Origin: Mesorhizobium sp. ES1-1
GTDB taxonomy: Bacteria; Pseudomonadota; Alphaproteobacteria; Rhizobiales; Rhizobiaceae
Direction: 5' to 3'
Assembly (NCBI RefSeq): GCF_020164785.1
Contig: NZ_JAIUGX010000005.1
Coordinates: 62,001 to 126,000 of the forward strand
DNA: 64,000 bases
In this document: positions 33,656 to 42,533 of the stretch, piece after piece
Numbering within the stretch: position 1 is the first letter of the stretch
How the letters are laid out: each line of letters begins with the position of its first letter
Program-made: the position numbers and the translations under genes
The notes under the pieces: generated by a model
Told to the model about the DNA's origin: nothing
What the model saw: the letters and a program-made list of their open reading frames with translations, nothing else
Database searches by the model: none

Positions 33656-33717
33656 GACCCATCTGGGTCGCTTGGGATGCAATGTCCCACGAACCGGCTG
33701 ACAACTGGCTGTCAGCC
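33656..33717. promoter_or_regulatory. cluster of inverted repeats in divergent promoter region
   Basis: Two perfect dyads lie upstream of the FMN-binding gene: GACCC-ATCT-GGGTC (33656-33669) and GGCTGACA-N6-TGTCAGCC (33696-33717). They lie between the divergent FMN-binding and cytochrome b561 genes. They may be operators, perhaps for the nearby response regulator, but the binding protein is unknown. Confidence 0.5.
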
Positions 33718-33766
33718 AGATCGCTCAGCGCCGACATGTGAAAGCCCGAGGGGACGGCAAACCTGA

Positions 33767-33780
33767 TTGTCCCAGATCAA
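33767..33780 (+). promoter_or_regulatory. candidate FNR/FixK box upstream of cytochrome b561 gene
   Basis: TTGTC-CCAG-ATCAA has one perfect half-site and one with a single important change. It lies 52 bp upstream of the cytochrome b561 ATG at 33832. Weaker than the boxes at 17358 and 18576, but similarly placed. Confidence 0.45.
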
Positions 33781-33831
33781 GGTTGTCGCATAAGCGGCAA
33801 GCTAGGAAGGTTCTCGAACGAGAGACCGCCG

Positions 33832-34350
33832 ATGACTGTTGCCATCGAGCCAGCCGGATACACCGGAACCCAGGTCGTGCTGCATTGGGCAATCGCGGCG
33901 CTGGTCGTCCTGCAGCTTGCAGTCGGTGAGGATATCAAGCCGGCTTACCGGGCGTTCTCGCGCGCCACCGAACCCGCATCGGACGACATCTTCAATGCGA
34001 ATATTCACGTCTATGTCGGTCTGGCCGTCCTGGTGCTGGGAATTTGGCGGATTGCGGTCCGCCTCTCACGTGGCGTGCCGGCGCCGCCGCCCTATGAAAA
34101 CTTCCTGTTAAAGCGGATTGGCGCCGCCGCTCATTTCCTGCTGTATCTTTTCATTTTCGGGATGCCGATCACCGGGGCGTTGGTATGGTATTTCGGCGTT
34201 CGAGCATTGGGTGAGATCCACGAACTCGCCAAGCCGCTGATTATCATTGTCGTTGGCCTCCATGCCGCCGCGGCGCTGTGGCAACATTTCTACGTGAAAT
34301 CGGATGTGCTGGTCAGGATGGTGCGGCCCACCGGACGGCGCGCGCGGTGA
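33832..34350 (+). CDS. cytochrome b561 family protein
   Basis: This 172-aa membrane protein has four helices and the bacterial b561 pattern: GTQVVLHWAIAALVVLQLAV with a haem-ligand His in helix 1, NIHVYVGLAVLVLGIWRIAV with a second His, RIGAAAHFLLYLFIFGMPIT with a third, and IIIVVGLHAAAALWQHFYVK with two more. It should bind two b haems and move electrons across or along the inner membrane. It lies divergent from the flavinylated-protein cluster and may feed or drain it. Confidence 0.93.
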   Translation: MTVAIEPAGYTGTQVVLHWAIAALVVLQLAVGEDIKPAYRAFSRATEPASDDIFNANIHVYVGLAVLVLGIWRIAVRLSRGVPAPPPYENFLLKRIGAAAHFLLYLFIFGMPITGALVWYFGVRALGEIHELAKPLIIIVVGLHAAAALWQHFYVKSDVLVRMVRPTGRRAR

Positions 34351-34354
34351 TGTC

Positions 34355-35050
34355 ATGAGCCGCCTGCACAGTGAAAACCATCTCGTATCCCGTGTTGGCT
34401 GGCTGCGCGCCGCCGTGCTGGGCGCCAATGACGGCATCGTTTCGACGGCGAGCCTGATCATTGGTGTGGCGGCAGCCAATGCCGCGGCCTCCAACGTCCT
34501 GGTGGCCGGTGTTGCCGGATTGGTCGCCGGTGCGATGTCGATGGCAGCCGGCGAATATGTTTCGGTCAGCTCGCAGTCCGATACAGAACTAGCCGATCTG
34601 GCCCGTGAGAAGGCGGAACTGGCGACGCAGCCAGATCTCGAGCGACAAGAATTTGCGGAGATCTATGTCAAGCGTGGCCTGGAGCCGGCGCTGGCTTTGC
34701 AGGTCGCCGACCAACTGATGGCGAAGGACGCGCTTGGGGCCTACGCGCGTGACGAACTCGGTATTTCGGAGCTGGCCACCGCCAGGCCAATCCAGGCCGC
34801 GCTGACCTCTGCGGCTGCATTTTCGGTTGGCGCGGCCATGCCATTGGCGATGGTGCTTGTCTCGCCGGCGGCCTGGCTCGCCGTAACGGTGTCTGTTGCC
34901 TCGCTCCTGTTCCTGGCGGTTCTGGGCGCCGTCGGGGCAAAAGCCGGCGGCGCCAACGTTTTGAGGGCGACCGTTCGCGTCACCTTCTGGGGAGCCCTCG
35001 CAATGGCGCTGACAGCCGGTATCGGCGCCATCGTTGGTGCTGATATCTGA
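34355..35050 (+). CDS. VIT1/CCC1-family membrane transporter
   Basis: This 231-aa protein has the VIT1/CCC1 pattern: VGWLRAAVLGANDGIVSTAS at the start, GLVAGAMSMAAGEYVSVSSQ in helix 2, a soluble charged segment with EFAEIYVKRGLEPALALQVA, and three C-terminal helices. The family moves Fe2+ or Mn2+ out of the cytosol. It starts at ATG 34355, four bases after the cytochrome b561 stop, so the two are likely one transcript. Confidence 0.92.
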   Translation: MSRLHSENHLVSRVGWLRAAVLGANDGIVSTASLIIGVAAANAAASNVLVAGVAGLVAGAMSMAAGEYVSVSSQSDTELADLAREKAELATQPDLERQEFAEIYVKRGLEPALALQVADQLMAKDALGAYARDELGISELATARPIQAALTSAAAFSVGAAMPLAMVLVSPAAWLAVTVSVASLLFLAVLGAVGAKAGGANVLRATVRVTFWGALAMALTAGIGAIVGADI

Positions 35051-35202
35051 CGATCCGTGGATTTTCATTCACGTGCGCGCCATGACCGAGTCATCAATCT
35101 TTCCTTCCAGGAATAAGACTTGACATCGCAATCGTTCGATTGTCCATTCGACCTTGGACAGGGCCATTGGGGGGCTCGGCCGACAGGGGAACAAGCCGGC
35201 GC

Positions 35203-35985
35203 GTGGACAGACCAGTACCGAGCAAATTACTGTTGAGGACTGCGGGGCTGACGAAGGCCTTCCGAGGGCTGGTTGCGCTTCGCGATCATGCGATAGAATT
35301 GAACGAGGGCGAAATCGTCGGCGTGATCGGGCCGAACGGTTCGGGCAAGAGCACGCTCTTCAACCTCATCACCGGTTTTACCCAGCCAAACTCAGGCAGC
35401 ATCGAGATGAAGGGGCTGCCCATCGCCGGGATGCGCACGTCGCAGATCGTTGCGATGGGCATCGCACGCACCTTCCAGGGATCGCGTCTGTTCGGCAGCC
35501 TCAGCGTCGCGCAGAACGTTCTGGCCGCAGCGCAGCTTCGTCATCCTGTCGGCACCGTCGACACGGTTATTCGCGGCCGGCGCTACCGCGAGCGTGTAGC
35601 CGCGACACGACAGAAAGCCGGTGAATTGCTTGACCTCATGGGGCTGACGGAACAGGCCGACAGGACCGCCGCCGATCTTCCCTACGGCGATCAGCGGCGA
35701 CTTGAGATCGCGCGCGCATTGGCGACCGGCCCGGAACTGCTGCTTCTCGACGAACCTGCCGCCGGGCTCGATTCCAATGAGACCAAGATGCTGGCAGCAC
35801 TCATCCGGACGATCCGCGACCGCTACGGCGTGACTGTCGTGGTCGTGGAGCACGACATGGATCTGATCATGACTTTGTGCGAGCGCATCCAGGTTCTGGC
35901 CGCTGGCGAGGTCATCTGCGTCGGCACCCCGGAACAGGTACGCGAACACCCTAAAGTGCGGGAGGCGTATCTTGGACACGCCTAG
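35203..35985 (+). CDS. branched-chain-type ABC transporter ATPase (LivG-like)
   Basis: This 260-aa ATPase has Walker A GPNGSGKSTLFN, signature YGDQRRLEIARALA and Walker B LLLLDEPAAGLD; the extra loop of 20-odd residues near ARTFQGSRLFG is typical of LivG. A TTG at 35140 would add 21 residues; GTG 35203 with AGGGGA upstream fits the family length better. The gene heads a compact operon of transporter, two enzymes and a regulator. The substrate may be a branched-chain amino acid or another small carboxylate or amide. It overlaps the next gene by 14 bases. Confidence 0.9.
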   Translation: MDRPVPSKLLLRTAGLTKAFRGLVALRDHAIELNEGEIVGVIGPNGSGKSTLFNLITGFTQPNSGSIEMKGLPIAGMRTSQIVAMGIARTFQGSRLFGSLSVAQNVLAAAQLRHPVGTVDTVIRGRRYRERVAATRQKAGELLDLMGLTEQADRTAADLPYGDQRRLEIARALATGPELLLLDEPAAGLDSNETKMLAALIRTIRDRYGVTVVVVEHDMDLIMTLCERIQVLAAGEVICVGTPEQVREHPKVREAYLGHA

Positions 35986-36703
35986 CACGCCCCTGCTTCA
36001 GGTCGAGGATCTGCAAGTCAATTTTGGCGCGGTGCGGGCGCTGAAGAGTATTTCGCTCGATGTGCATGCCGGCGAAGTCGTGGCGCTGGTGGGCGCCAAT
36101 GGCGCTGGAAAGAGCACCACGCTGCGCACCATTTCGGGCCTGTCCCGTCCGCGCGGCGGCAGGATCAGCTTTAACGGCAAATCGATCGCCGGCATGGCGC
36201 CGGCCAAGATCGTCCGGCTGGGCATTGCTCAATGTCCGGAAGGAAGGCGCCTGTTCGGCGGGCTGACGGTGGCAGACAATCTGCGGCTCGGCGCCTGCAC
36301 GCGCACCGACAAGGACGCAGTCGCCGCCGATAGCGAGCGGATGTTCGGTTTGTTCCCCATCCTCAAACAACGGCTGAAGCAGCTGGCAGGCACGCTTTCG
36401 GGCGGCGAACAGCAGCAGCTTGCGCTCGCCCGGGCATTGATGGCGGCGCCAAGGCTTCTGCTGCTGGACGAGCCGTCGCTCGGCGTCGCACCGCTGCTGG
36501 TGCGGCACATCTTCAGCGCGCTGGCGGAGCTGAAGCTTCAGGGCATGACCATGCTGCTGGTCGAGCAGAACATCAAGCTAGCCTTGGATCTGGCCGACCG
36601 CGCCTATGTGCTGCGCACCGGTCAGGTGGCCCTATCGGGCCTGTCGGCGGAACTGCGCGACAGCGAGCGCGTAGCGCAGGCATATCTCGGGGCGGCGACA
36701 TGA
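35972..36703 (+). CDS. branched-chain-type ABC transporter ATPase (LivF-like)
   Basis: This 243-aa ATPase starts at a TTG at 35972, right after a GGGAGG site, and lies inside the end of the livG-like gene. Walker A VGANGAGKSTTLR, signature LSGGEQQQLALARAL and Walker B LLLLDEPSLGVAP are complete. It pairs with the LivG-like subunit on the cytosolic side of the permeases. An ATGA overlap couples it to the next gene. Confidence 0.92.
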   Translation: MDTPSTPLLQVEDLQVNFGAVRALKSISLDVHAGEVVALVGANGAGKSTTLRTISGLSRPRGGRISFNGKSIAGMAPAKIVRLGIAQCPEGRRLFGGLTVADNLRLGACTRTDKDAVAADSERMFGLFPILKQRLKQLAGTLSGGEQQQLALARALMAAPRLLLLDEPSLGVAPLLVRHIFSALAELKLQGMTMLLVEQNIKLALDLADRAYVLRTGQVALSGLSAELRDSERVAQAYLGAAT

Positions 36704-37602
36704 CCCAGCTGGACTATATGCTGCAGCAGATTGTCAACGCGGTGAGCCTTGGCAGCCTATACGCCCTCGTGGCGGTGGGTCTCTCGATCGTCTTCGGCGT
36801 CCTCAAGCTTACCAATTTCGCGCATGGCGACGTGATGATGGTCGGCGCCTTCGGGGTCGCGCTGCTGGTCGGGATCGGGGTTCCTTTCCCGGTCGCCGTA
36901 ATCTGCGGTATCGCAGCGGCCGCCGTCGCCGGCTTCCTTATCGAGCGTATCGCTTACCGTCCGATCCGCGACGCCCCGGACGTAGCACGGCTGCTGACCA
37001 GTCTTGCCGTCACCTACATCATCGAGAATGTCGGCATCCTGGTTTTCACGTCGTCGCCGCGCAACTTCCCGCTTCCAGCCTTTCTCAACACGTCATGGGA
37101 ACTGTCGAACGGCGCCATAACCTTCACCAGCATCAACCTGCTGACCATTGCCCTGACTTTCGTGTCGCTGCTCCTGCTCGGCTGGTTCATCACCCGCACC
37201 ACGACCGGCCTCGGCATGCGCGCGGCGGCCGAGGACATGTCGGCGGCGCAGCTTGTCGGGCTCGACGTGAACCGGCTGATAATCGTCGCCTTCATCGTTG
37301 CTTCCGCCTATGCCGGCCTCGCCGGCATCCTTTGGGCTGCGCAAGCCGGCGTCGTGCAGCCGCAGATGGGGTTCACACCGCTTCTCAAGGCCTTCGTCGC
37401 AGCGATCATCGGCGGCTTCGGGTCGATCGCCGGGGCGCTGGTCGGCGGCTACATTCTCGGCGCATTGGAGATCTTCATCGTGGCGTTCCTGCCGAGCAGC
37501 ATCTCGTCCTATCGCGACGCCATCGTCTTCGCCGTGCTGATAGCCTTCCTTCTGGTCCGGCCGGGCGGATTGCTGCAGCCAAACCGGGAGATCAAGCTGT
37601 GA
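36700..37602 (+). CDS. branched-chain-type ABC permease (LivH-like)
   Basis: This 300-aa inner-membrane protein has about eight helices with the LivH pattern YALVAVGLSIVFGVLKLTNF AHGD near the N-terminus (here with the run broken), GLGMRAAAEDMSAAQLVGL, the ATPase-contact loop, and AFVAAIIGGFGSIAGALVGG. ATG 36700 overlaps the livF stop and the gene's own stop overlaps the next GTG. Confidence 0.92.
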   Translation: MTQLDYMLQQIVNAVSLGSLYALVAVGLSIVFGVLKLTNFAHGDVMMVGAFGVALLVGIGVPFPVAVICGIAAAAVAGFLIERIAYRPIRDAPDVARLLTSLAVTYIIENVGILVFTSSPRNFPLPAFLNTSWELSNGAITFTSINLLTIALTFVSLLLLGWFITRTTTGLGMRAAAEDMSAAQLVGLDVNRLIIVAFIVASAYAGLAGILWAAQAGVVQPQMGFTPLLKAFVAAIIGGFGSIAGALVGGYILGALEIFIVAFLPSSISSYRDAIVFAVLIAFLLVRPGGLLQPNREIKL

Positions 37603-38648
37603 GCCGGGAAGCGCGGATAAAGCTCTGCGTGCTCTTTGCCTTGGTGGCCGGGGCCGTGGTCGCTTTCGGTGCGCCGCATGTGCTCAGCGACTATTTCGTC
37701 CGTATCATCCTGTTGATCGCGCTCAATGCGATCTTGGTCCTGTCGCTATCGCTCAGCAACGGCTTCACCGGGGTGTTTTCGCTCGGCCATGTCGGCTTCA
37801 TCGGCGCCGGTGCGTATATCTCGGGCATCCTGTCCATCCCGGTCCAGCAGAAGCTGGCGCTGCTGCCGCATCTCCCAGCTTTCCTGCATGCTTTCAGCCT
37901 GCCTTTTCTGCCAGCCACGCTGGTGGCGGGCGTTTTGACCGCGTTGCTCGCGGTGGTCGTCGGCTATCCCCTGATGCGCCTGTCCGGCTATTTCGTATCT
38001 GTGGCCACGATGGGCTTCCTGATCATCGTCAATGTGGTGCTGATCAACGCTTCGGACTTCACCCGCGGCGCCCGCACCTTTACCGGCGTGCCGCTGGAAA
38101 CCACGCTGCCATGGGTGTTCGGCTGGCTGGCGATCACGCTCTTCGTCCTGGCGCGGCTGGTCTATTCGCCCTTCGGCCGCGCGATGAAGTCGGTGCGCGA
38201 CGATACGATCGCGGCCAGCGCCGTCGGCATCGGCGTGTTGCGAACGCGGCTGATCGCGTTTGTCATCGGCGCTTTTTTCGCGGGCGTCGGAGGGTCGCTC
38301 TACGCACATTACCTGGGCTCGTTTTCGCCCAACACGTTCTATTTCTCGCTGACGATGAGCCTCATCACCATGCTGGTGCTCGGCGGGATGGGCTCGCTGT
38401 CCGGGGCTCTGGTCGGTGTCGTCTGCGTTTCGCTCCTGTCGGAGGTTCTGCGGTCGGTCGAGCGCGGTTTCACGATCGGCGAGTTCTCGGTCCCGGCCCT
38501 CTTTGGCGCCAGTCAGATCGTGCTCGGCTTCATCTTCATTCTAATCATGATCTTCCGGCCGAAGGGGATCATGGGGGAACGCGAATTCACGTTCGGGTTA
38601 ACTCAAAGATCGGCAGTGGTGAACCAGACAGAGGAACGAAAACGATGA
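37599..38648 (+). CDS. branched-chain-type ABC permease (LivM-like)
   Basis: This 349-aa membrane protein starts at GTG 37599 (GGGAG upstream), overlapping the livH stop by four bases. It has helices ILLIALNAILVLSLSLSNGF, SLGHVGFIGAGAYISGILS, the contact loop GRAMKSVRDDTIAASAVGI, and SLITMLVLGGMGSLSGALVG. It completes the membrane pair with LivH. The stop overlaps the start of the binding-protein gene (ATGATGA). Confidence 0.92.
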   Translation: MSREARIKLCVLFALVAGAVVAFGAPHVLSDYFVRIILLIALNAILVLSLSLSNGFTGVFSLGHVGFIGAGAYISGILSIPVQQKLALLPHLPAFLHAFSLPFLPATLVAGVLTALLAVVVGYPLMRLSGYFVSVATMGFLIIVNVVLINASDFTRGARTFTGVPLETTLPWVFGWLAITLFVLARLVYSPFGRAMKSVRDDTIAASAVGIGVLRTRLIAFVIGAFFAGVGGSLYAHYLGSFSPNTFYFSLTMSLITMLVLGGMGSLSGALVGVVCVSLLSEVLRSVERGFTIGEFSVPALFGASQIVLGFIFILIMIFRPKGIMGEREFTFGLTQRSAVVNQTEERKR

Positions 38649-39823
38649 TCAAACTCACTCGACGCGGTACCATCGGCCTGGGCCTGGGCGCACTTTTCGC
38701 CATCGCCTCAGCCAGCACGGCTCTCGCTGCCGACACAATCAAGATCGGCTATCCCGCAAACCTGACCGGAATCCAGGCGTCTCTCGACGGTCCCATGCTG
38801 AACGGCGCCAAGCTGGCGGCCAGCGAGATCAACGCCGCAGGCGGCGTGCTGGGCAAGCAGATCGAACTGGTAACTTACGATTCCAAGAGCGATTCGACGA
38901 CTATCTCCACCGTTGCCAGCCAGCTGATCGACAGCGACAAAGTCGTCGGGATCGTCGGCTTTGCCGATTCCGATTCGGTGCTGGCCATCGGGCCGCAGGT
39001 TCAGACGGCGCAGATCCCATTCATCACGCCCGGCGCGACTTCGCCCAAACTGCCCAGCCAGCTCGGCAACGAGATCTTCCTCGCCGCCTTCGGCGATAAC
39101 GTCCAGGCTGCTGTCGGCGCCGAGTTCGCGCTCAACAAGCTGAACGGCAAGACCGCCTATCTGCTGACCGACATCGGCACCGAATACACGACCTTGCTGT
39201 CGGACTATTTCGTCACCGCCTATGAGCATGGCGGTGGAAAGATCCTGGAACGCGACACCTACAAGATCGGCGACAAGACCTTTACCGCCCAGATCGCCAA
39301 GCTCAAGGCGCTATCGCCGCAGCCCGACTTCATCTACGCCTCGTCGAATGCCGAGGAGATCGGCCTGATCCTGAAGCAGCTGCGCCAGGCAGGCATCAAC
39401 CTGCCGGTCGTCGGCGGCGACGGCTATGACACGCCGCTGCTGCTCCAGGTTGGCGGCGACGCGGCCAAGGACACTTATTTTACGACCCATGCCTATATCG
39501 GCGAGGGCGCTAGCCCGAAGGTTCAGGCCTTTATCGACGCCTATACGAAATCGGTCGGCAACGCTCCGGAGAATGCCTTCGCTGCGCTGGGCTACGATTC
39601 GATCAAGCTGATGGCTGACGCGATCAAGCGCGCCGGCGCGCCCGATCCGGCCAAGATTCGTGACGCACTTGCCGCCACATCCGGGCTGGACGGCGTTACG
39701 GGCACGATCACTTACCGGCCTGGCGTCTCGGTTCCGGACAAGTCGGTCTCCGTCATCGGCGTCAAGGACGGCAAGCTGATGCTCGCCAGCGAAGCAGCGC
39801 CCAGCTTCGTCGCGGAGCCGTGA
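38645..39823 (+). CDS. ABC transporter substrate-binding protein (LivK/periplasmic type I)
   Basis: This 392-aa periplasmic protein has signal peptide MIKLTRRGTIGLGLGALFAI...AA and the type I binding fold: IKIGYPANLTGIQASLDGPM, AASEINAAGGVLGKQIELVT, and KTAYLLTDIGTEYTTLLSDY. It has no Cys lipobox, so it is soluble. Usual binding proteins come first in such operons; here it comes last of the transporter genes. The neighbours suggest the ligand may be an aromatic or amide compound, but no direct evidence exists. Confidence 0.92.
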   Translation: MIKLTRRGTIGLGLGALFAIASASTALAADTIKIGYPANLTGIQASLDGPMLNGAKLAASEINAAGGVLGKQIELVTYDSKSDSTTISTVASQLIDSDKVVGIVGFADSDSVLAIGPQVQTAQIPFITPGATSPKLPSQLGNEIFLAAFGDNVQAAVGAEFALNKLNGKTAYLLTDIGTEYTTLLSDYFVTAYEHGGGKILERDTYKIGDKTFTAQIAKLKALSPQPDFIYASSNAEEIGLILKQLRQAGINLPVVGGDGYDTPLLLQVGGDAAKDTYFTTHAYIGEGASPKVQAFIDAYTKSVGNAPENAFAALGYDSIKLMADAIKRAGAPDPAKIRDALAATSGLDGVTGTITYRPGVSVPDKSVSVIGVKDGKLMLASEAAPSFVAEP

Positions 39824-40584
39824 TCTTGTCGGGCCAAGGCTCGCTTTGGGACATCTACAGGTCGCGGCTATCCGCCGCGACCTTCACCGATCTGACGCAT
39901 GCTTTTCGCCCCGGGCAGCCGAAATTCCCGAGCTTCCCGGACGAGCAGCGCAATACGGTGCTCGACCATTCGAAGGGCGACTCGTTTCAGGTCCACCATT
40001 ATGCCTTCGTCGGCCAATGGGGTACGCATGTCGACCCACCGGTGCATTTCATCGATGGCGGCCGCACGCTCGACGAACTACCCGTTTCGGAGATGCTCCT
40101 GCCGCTCGTTATTCTCGACATTAGCGAGAGGGTCGCCGCCGATCCGGACGCAACGCCGACACTGGACGATATCGCCGCCTGGGAGGCCCGAAACGGTCGC
40201 ATACCTGAAAAATGCTTTGTTGCGCTACGCACCGGCTGGTGGCCGCGCTGGCCGGACATTGCAAAGTTCGAGAACAGGTCCTCGGACGGCGTCTCGCATA
40301 CGCCGGGCTGGTCGAAGCCGGTGCTGGAAGAACTGATCGAGCGTCGCGGCGTCACCGCCATCGGTCACGAGGGCATCGACACCGACCCCGGCGTCGCGAC
40401 GTCGGCTGGCGATGGCAGCCTGGAATATTACGTGCTCTCGCGCGATTGCTGGCAAATCGAGCTGCTTGCCAATCTCGACAAGCTGCCTGAAGCGGGAGCG
40501 CTGATCGTCGCAAGCTGGCCGAAGCCGAAGGGGGGATCGGGCTTTCCGGCGCGCGCTTTCGCGATTCACGAGGCGGCCAGCTAA
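39820..40584 (+). CDS. cyclase family metal-dependent hydrolase (kynurenine-formamidase-like)
   Basis: This 254-aa enzyme has the diagnostic metal motif QWGTHVDPPVHFIDGGRTLD at about residue 65-85, and a later HEGIDTDPG motif. These are the H-x-GTHxD-xPxH pattern of the cyclase/formamidase/isatin hydrolase family, which uses Mn2+ or Zn2+. GTG 39820 overlaps the binding-protein stop by four bases. It should hydrolyse an amide, lactam or similar ring in the imported compound. Which compound is unknown. Confidence 0.9.
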   Translation: MILSGQGSLWDIYRSRLSAATFTDLTHAFRPGQPKFPSFPDEQRNTVLDHSKGDSFQVHHYAFVGQWGTHVDPPVHFIDGGRTLDELPVSEMLLPLVILDISERVAADPDATPTLDDIAAWEARNGRIPEKCFVALRTGWWPRWPDIAKFENRSSDGVSHTPGWSKPVLEELIERRGVTAIGHEGIDTDPGVATSAGDGSLEYYVLSRDCWQIELLANLDKLPEAGALIVASWPKPKGGSGFPARAFAIHEAAS

Positions 40585-40647
40585 CGCTTGGGAATGGTCG
40601 GCGGCCGTGGCTCACGGGCCGCGCCGACGGTCGGGGAGGAATGAAAG

Positions 40648-41904
40648 ATGGATATAGACACGGTTCGCGCTGCCTTTCCGGCCATGGCGAAAGGCGCAAG
40701 GTCGGCGAACTGGATCTTCTTCGACAATCCGGCGGGGACCCAGATGGCTGGCCGGTCGATCGAGCGCATGACCCGCGCCATGATCGACACCAACGCCAAT
40801 CTCGGCGGCTATTTCGAAACGTCGGTCGCCGCGCAGGCCATGGTCGACGACGCCCACCAGGCGATGGCGGATTTCTTGAACGCCGCCGATCGGCGCGAGG
40901 TCATTTTCGGTCAGAACATGACGACGCTGACCTTCGCGGTGTCGCGCGCCATCGGCCGCGATCTGAAGGCAGGCGACGCAATCGTGCTGACGCGCATGGA
41001 CCACGACGCCAACGTCGCGCCGTGGCTCATGCTGGCCGAGGACCGTGGGCTGGAGGTGCGCTGGATCGATTTCGACCCGAAAACCTTCGAACTTGACCTC
41101 AGTCATTTGGAGACGACGATCGACGAGAAGGTGCGTCTGGTCGCGGTCGGCTATGCCAGCAACGTCACAGGCACGATCAACGATGTGAAGAGGATCGCCG
41201 CGCGCGCCCGCCAGATTGGTGCGCTGAGCTATATCGATGCGGTGCAATTCGCGCCGCATCGGGTGATCGACGTCCAGGATCTCGGCTGCGATTTCCTGGT
41301 TTGTTCGGCCTACAAATTCTTCGGGCCGCATCATGGCGTGTTGTGGGGACGGTTCGATCTCCTGCAGGCGCTGACTGCCTATAAGGTGCGAGCCGCCTCG
41401 AACACGCCGCCAGGGAAATTCGAGACGGGGACGACGAGCCGCGAGGCGCTAGCCGGGGTGCTCGGCGCGGTCGAGCATTATGCCTGGCTTGGGCAGTCCT
41501 TTGGCAATATCCATCCCGACGCGACGCGCCGCGAGCGCATCGTGGCCGGGATCGAAGTCGCCGATCGCTACGAACGCGGTTTGACGGCGCGGCTGATTGC
41601 CGGACTATCCAAGATCGATGGCGTCTCCATTCAAGGCATTGTTGATCCGGGCGCGCAGGCCCGCCGCGTTCCGACCGTGTCGGTGACAATCGATGGCGTC
41701 GATCCTGCCGACGTCGCCAAAGCGATGGCGACGGAAGGCATCTTTCTCTGGCATGGGCACAATTACGGGCTGGAGCCGATCAGGCGGCTCGGGCTTGCCG
41801 AGCGCAATGGCGTCGTGCGCATCGGACTGGCGCATTACAACACCCAAGCGGAGGTCGATTTCCTCCTGGCGACGCTGGCGAACTGGCTGAAGACGCGGAC
41901 CTGA
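40648..41904 (+). CDS. cysteine desulfurase-like class V PLP enzyme
   Basis: This 418-aa enzyme is of the cysteine-desulfurase-like subfamily of class V aminotransferases. Landmarks: WIFFDNPAGTQMAGRSIERM at the start, MDHDANVAPWLMLAEDRGLE, GYASNVTGTINDVKRIAARA, IDAVQFAPHRVIDVQDLGCD and the PLP Lys in LVCSAYKFFGPHHGVLWGRF. The tail has GVVRIGLAHYNTQAEVDFLL. Lack of the SufS active Cys loop suggests a catabolic lyase or a different transamination role. ATG 40648 lies 63 bp after the hydrolase gene, in the same operon. Confidence 0.9.
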   Translation: MDIDTVRAAFPAMAKGARSANWIFFDNPAGTQMAGRSIERMTRAMIDTNANLGGYFETSVAAQAMVDDAHQAMADFLNAADRREVIFGQNMTTLTFAVSRAIGRDLKAGDAIVLTRMDHDANVAPWLMLAEDRGLEVRWIDFDPKTFELDLSHLETTIDEKVRLVAVGYASNVTGTINDVKRIAARARQIGALSYIDAVQFAPHRVIDVQDLGCDFLVCSAYKFFGPHHGVLWGRFDLLQALTAYKVRAASNTPPGKFETGTTSREALAGVLGAVEHYAWLGQSFGNIHPDATRRERIVAGIEVADRYERGLTARLIAGLSKIDGVSIQGIVDPGAQARRVPTVSVTIDGVDPADVAKAMATEGIFLWHGHNYGLEPIRRLGLAERNGVVRIGLAHYNTQAEVDFLLATLANWLKTRT

Positions 41905-41905
41905 T

Positions 41906-42487
41906 TTGGACGACGGCATGAAAGCACCGAAGATCGGCGTGAAGCTGCGCCACGCAAGGCAGGTGCTCGGTCTCAGTCTGGAGGAGCTCGGCGCCCGCAT
42001 CGGGCTGACCGAAGGTTATCTGTCCAAGATCGAAAACGACCGGGCAACACCTTCAATGGCTGCGCTGCACCGGCTGGTGCAGGCGCTGGGCATCAACATG
42101 AACGCCATGTTTGGTACCCTTCAGCACGATGCGTCGGAGGTCTTCGTGCTGCGCCGCAACGATCGCCAGCGCATGGAGACGGGCCACCGGCGATCGGGAA
42201 ACCACGTCGTGCTCGAACAGCTCGTGCCGTCCGGCCCCGAATATCTGCTGCAGATCAATATCCATGTGATCGAGGTCGGCGGCGGCAGTCTGGAGCTCAT
42301 CAGCCACAAGGGGCAGGAATTCGGCTATGTGCTGGAAGGTTCGCTCGAGTTGCTCGTCGAGACAAATGTGGTGGCGCTCGAGGCCGGCGACGCGTTCTAT
42401 TTCAACTCCGAACTTGGCCACGGCTATCGCAACGCCGGTTCGGCAACCGTGCGGATACTTTGGGTGAACACGCCGCCTACATTCTGA
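41906..42487 (+). CDS. XRE-family regulator with C-terminal cupin
   Basis: This 193-aa regulator has an HTH_3 domain (VKLRHARQVLGLSLEELGAR, GLTEGYLSKIENDRATPSMA) and a cupin sensor domain ending SHKGQEFGYVLEGSLELLVE, then GDAFYFNSELGHGYRNAG. A TTG at 41906 or ATG at 41918 may be the start. It lies two bases after the PLP enzyme. This MltR/PuuR-type layout usually binds the substrate of the local pathway and controls its operon. Confidence 0.93.
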   Translation: MDDGMKAPKIGVKLRHARQVLGLSLEELGARIGLTEGYLSKIENDRATPSMAALHRLVQALGINMNAMFGTLQHDASEVFVLRRNDRQRMETGHRRSGNHVVLEQLVPSGPEYLLQINIHVIEVGGGSLELISHKGQEFGYVLEGSLELLVETNVVALEAGDAFYFNSELGHGYRNAGSATVRILWVNTPPTF

Positions 42488-42533
42488 CGCGCCGCTGACT
42501 CGCTGACTGTGATGGCGGCCGACACAGTGCGTT

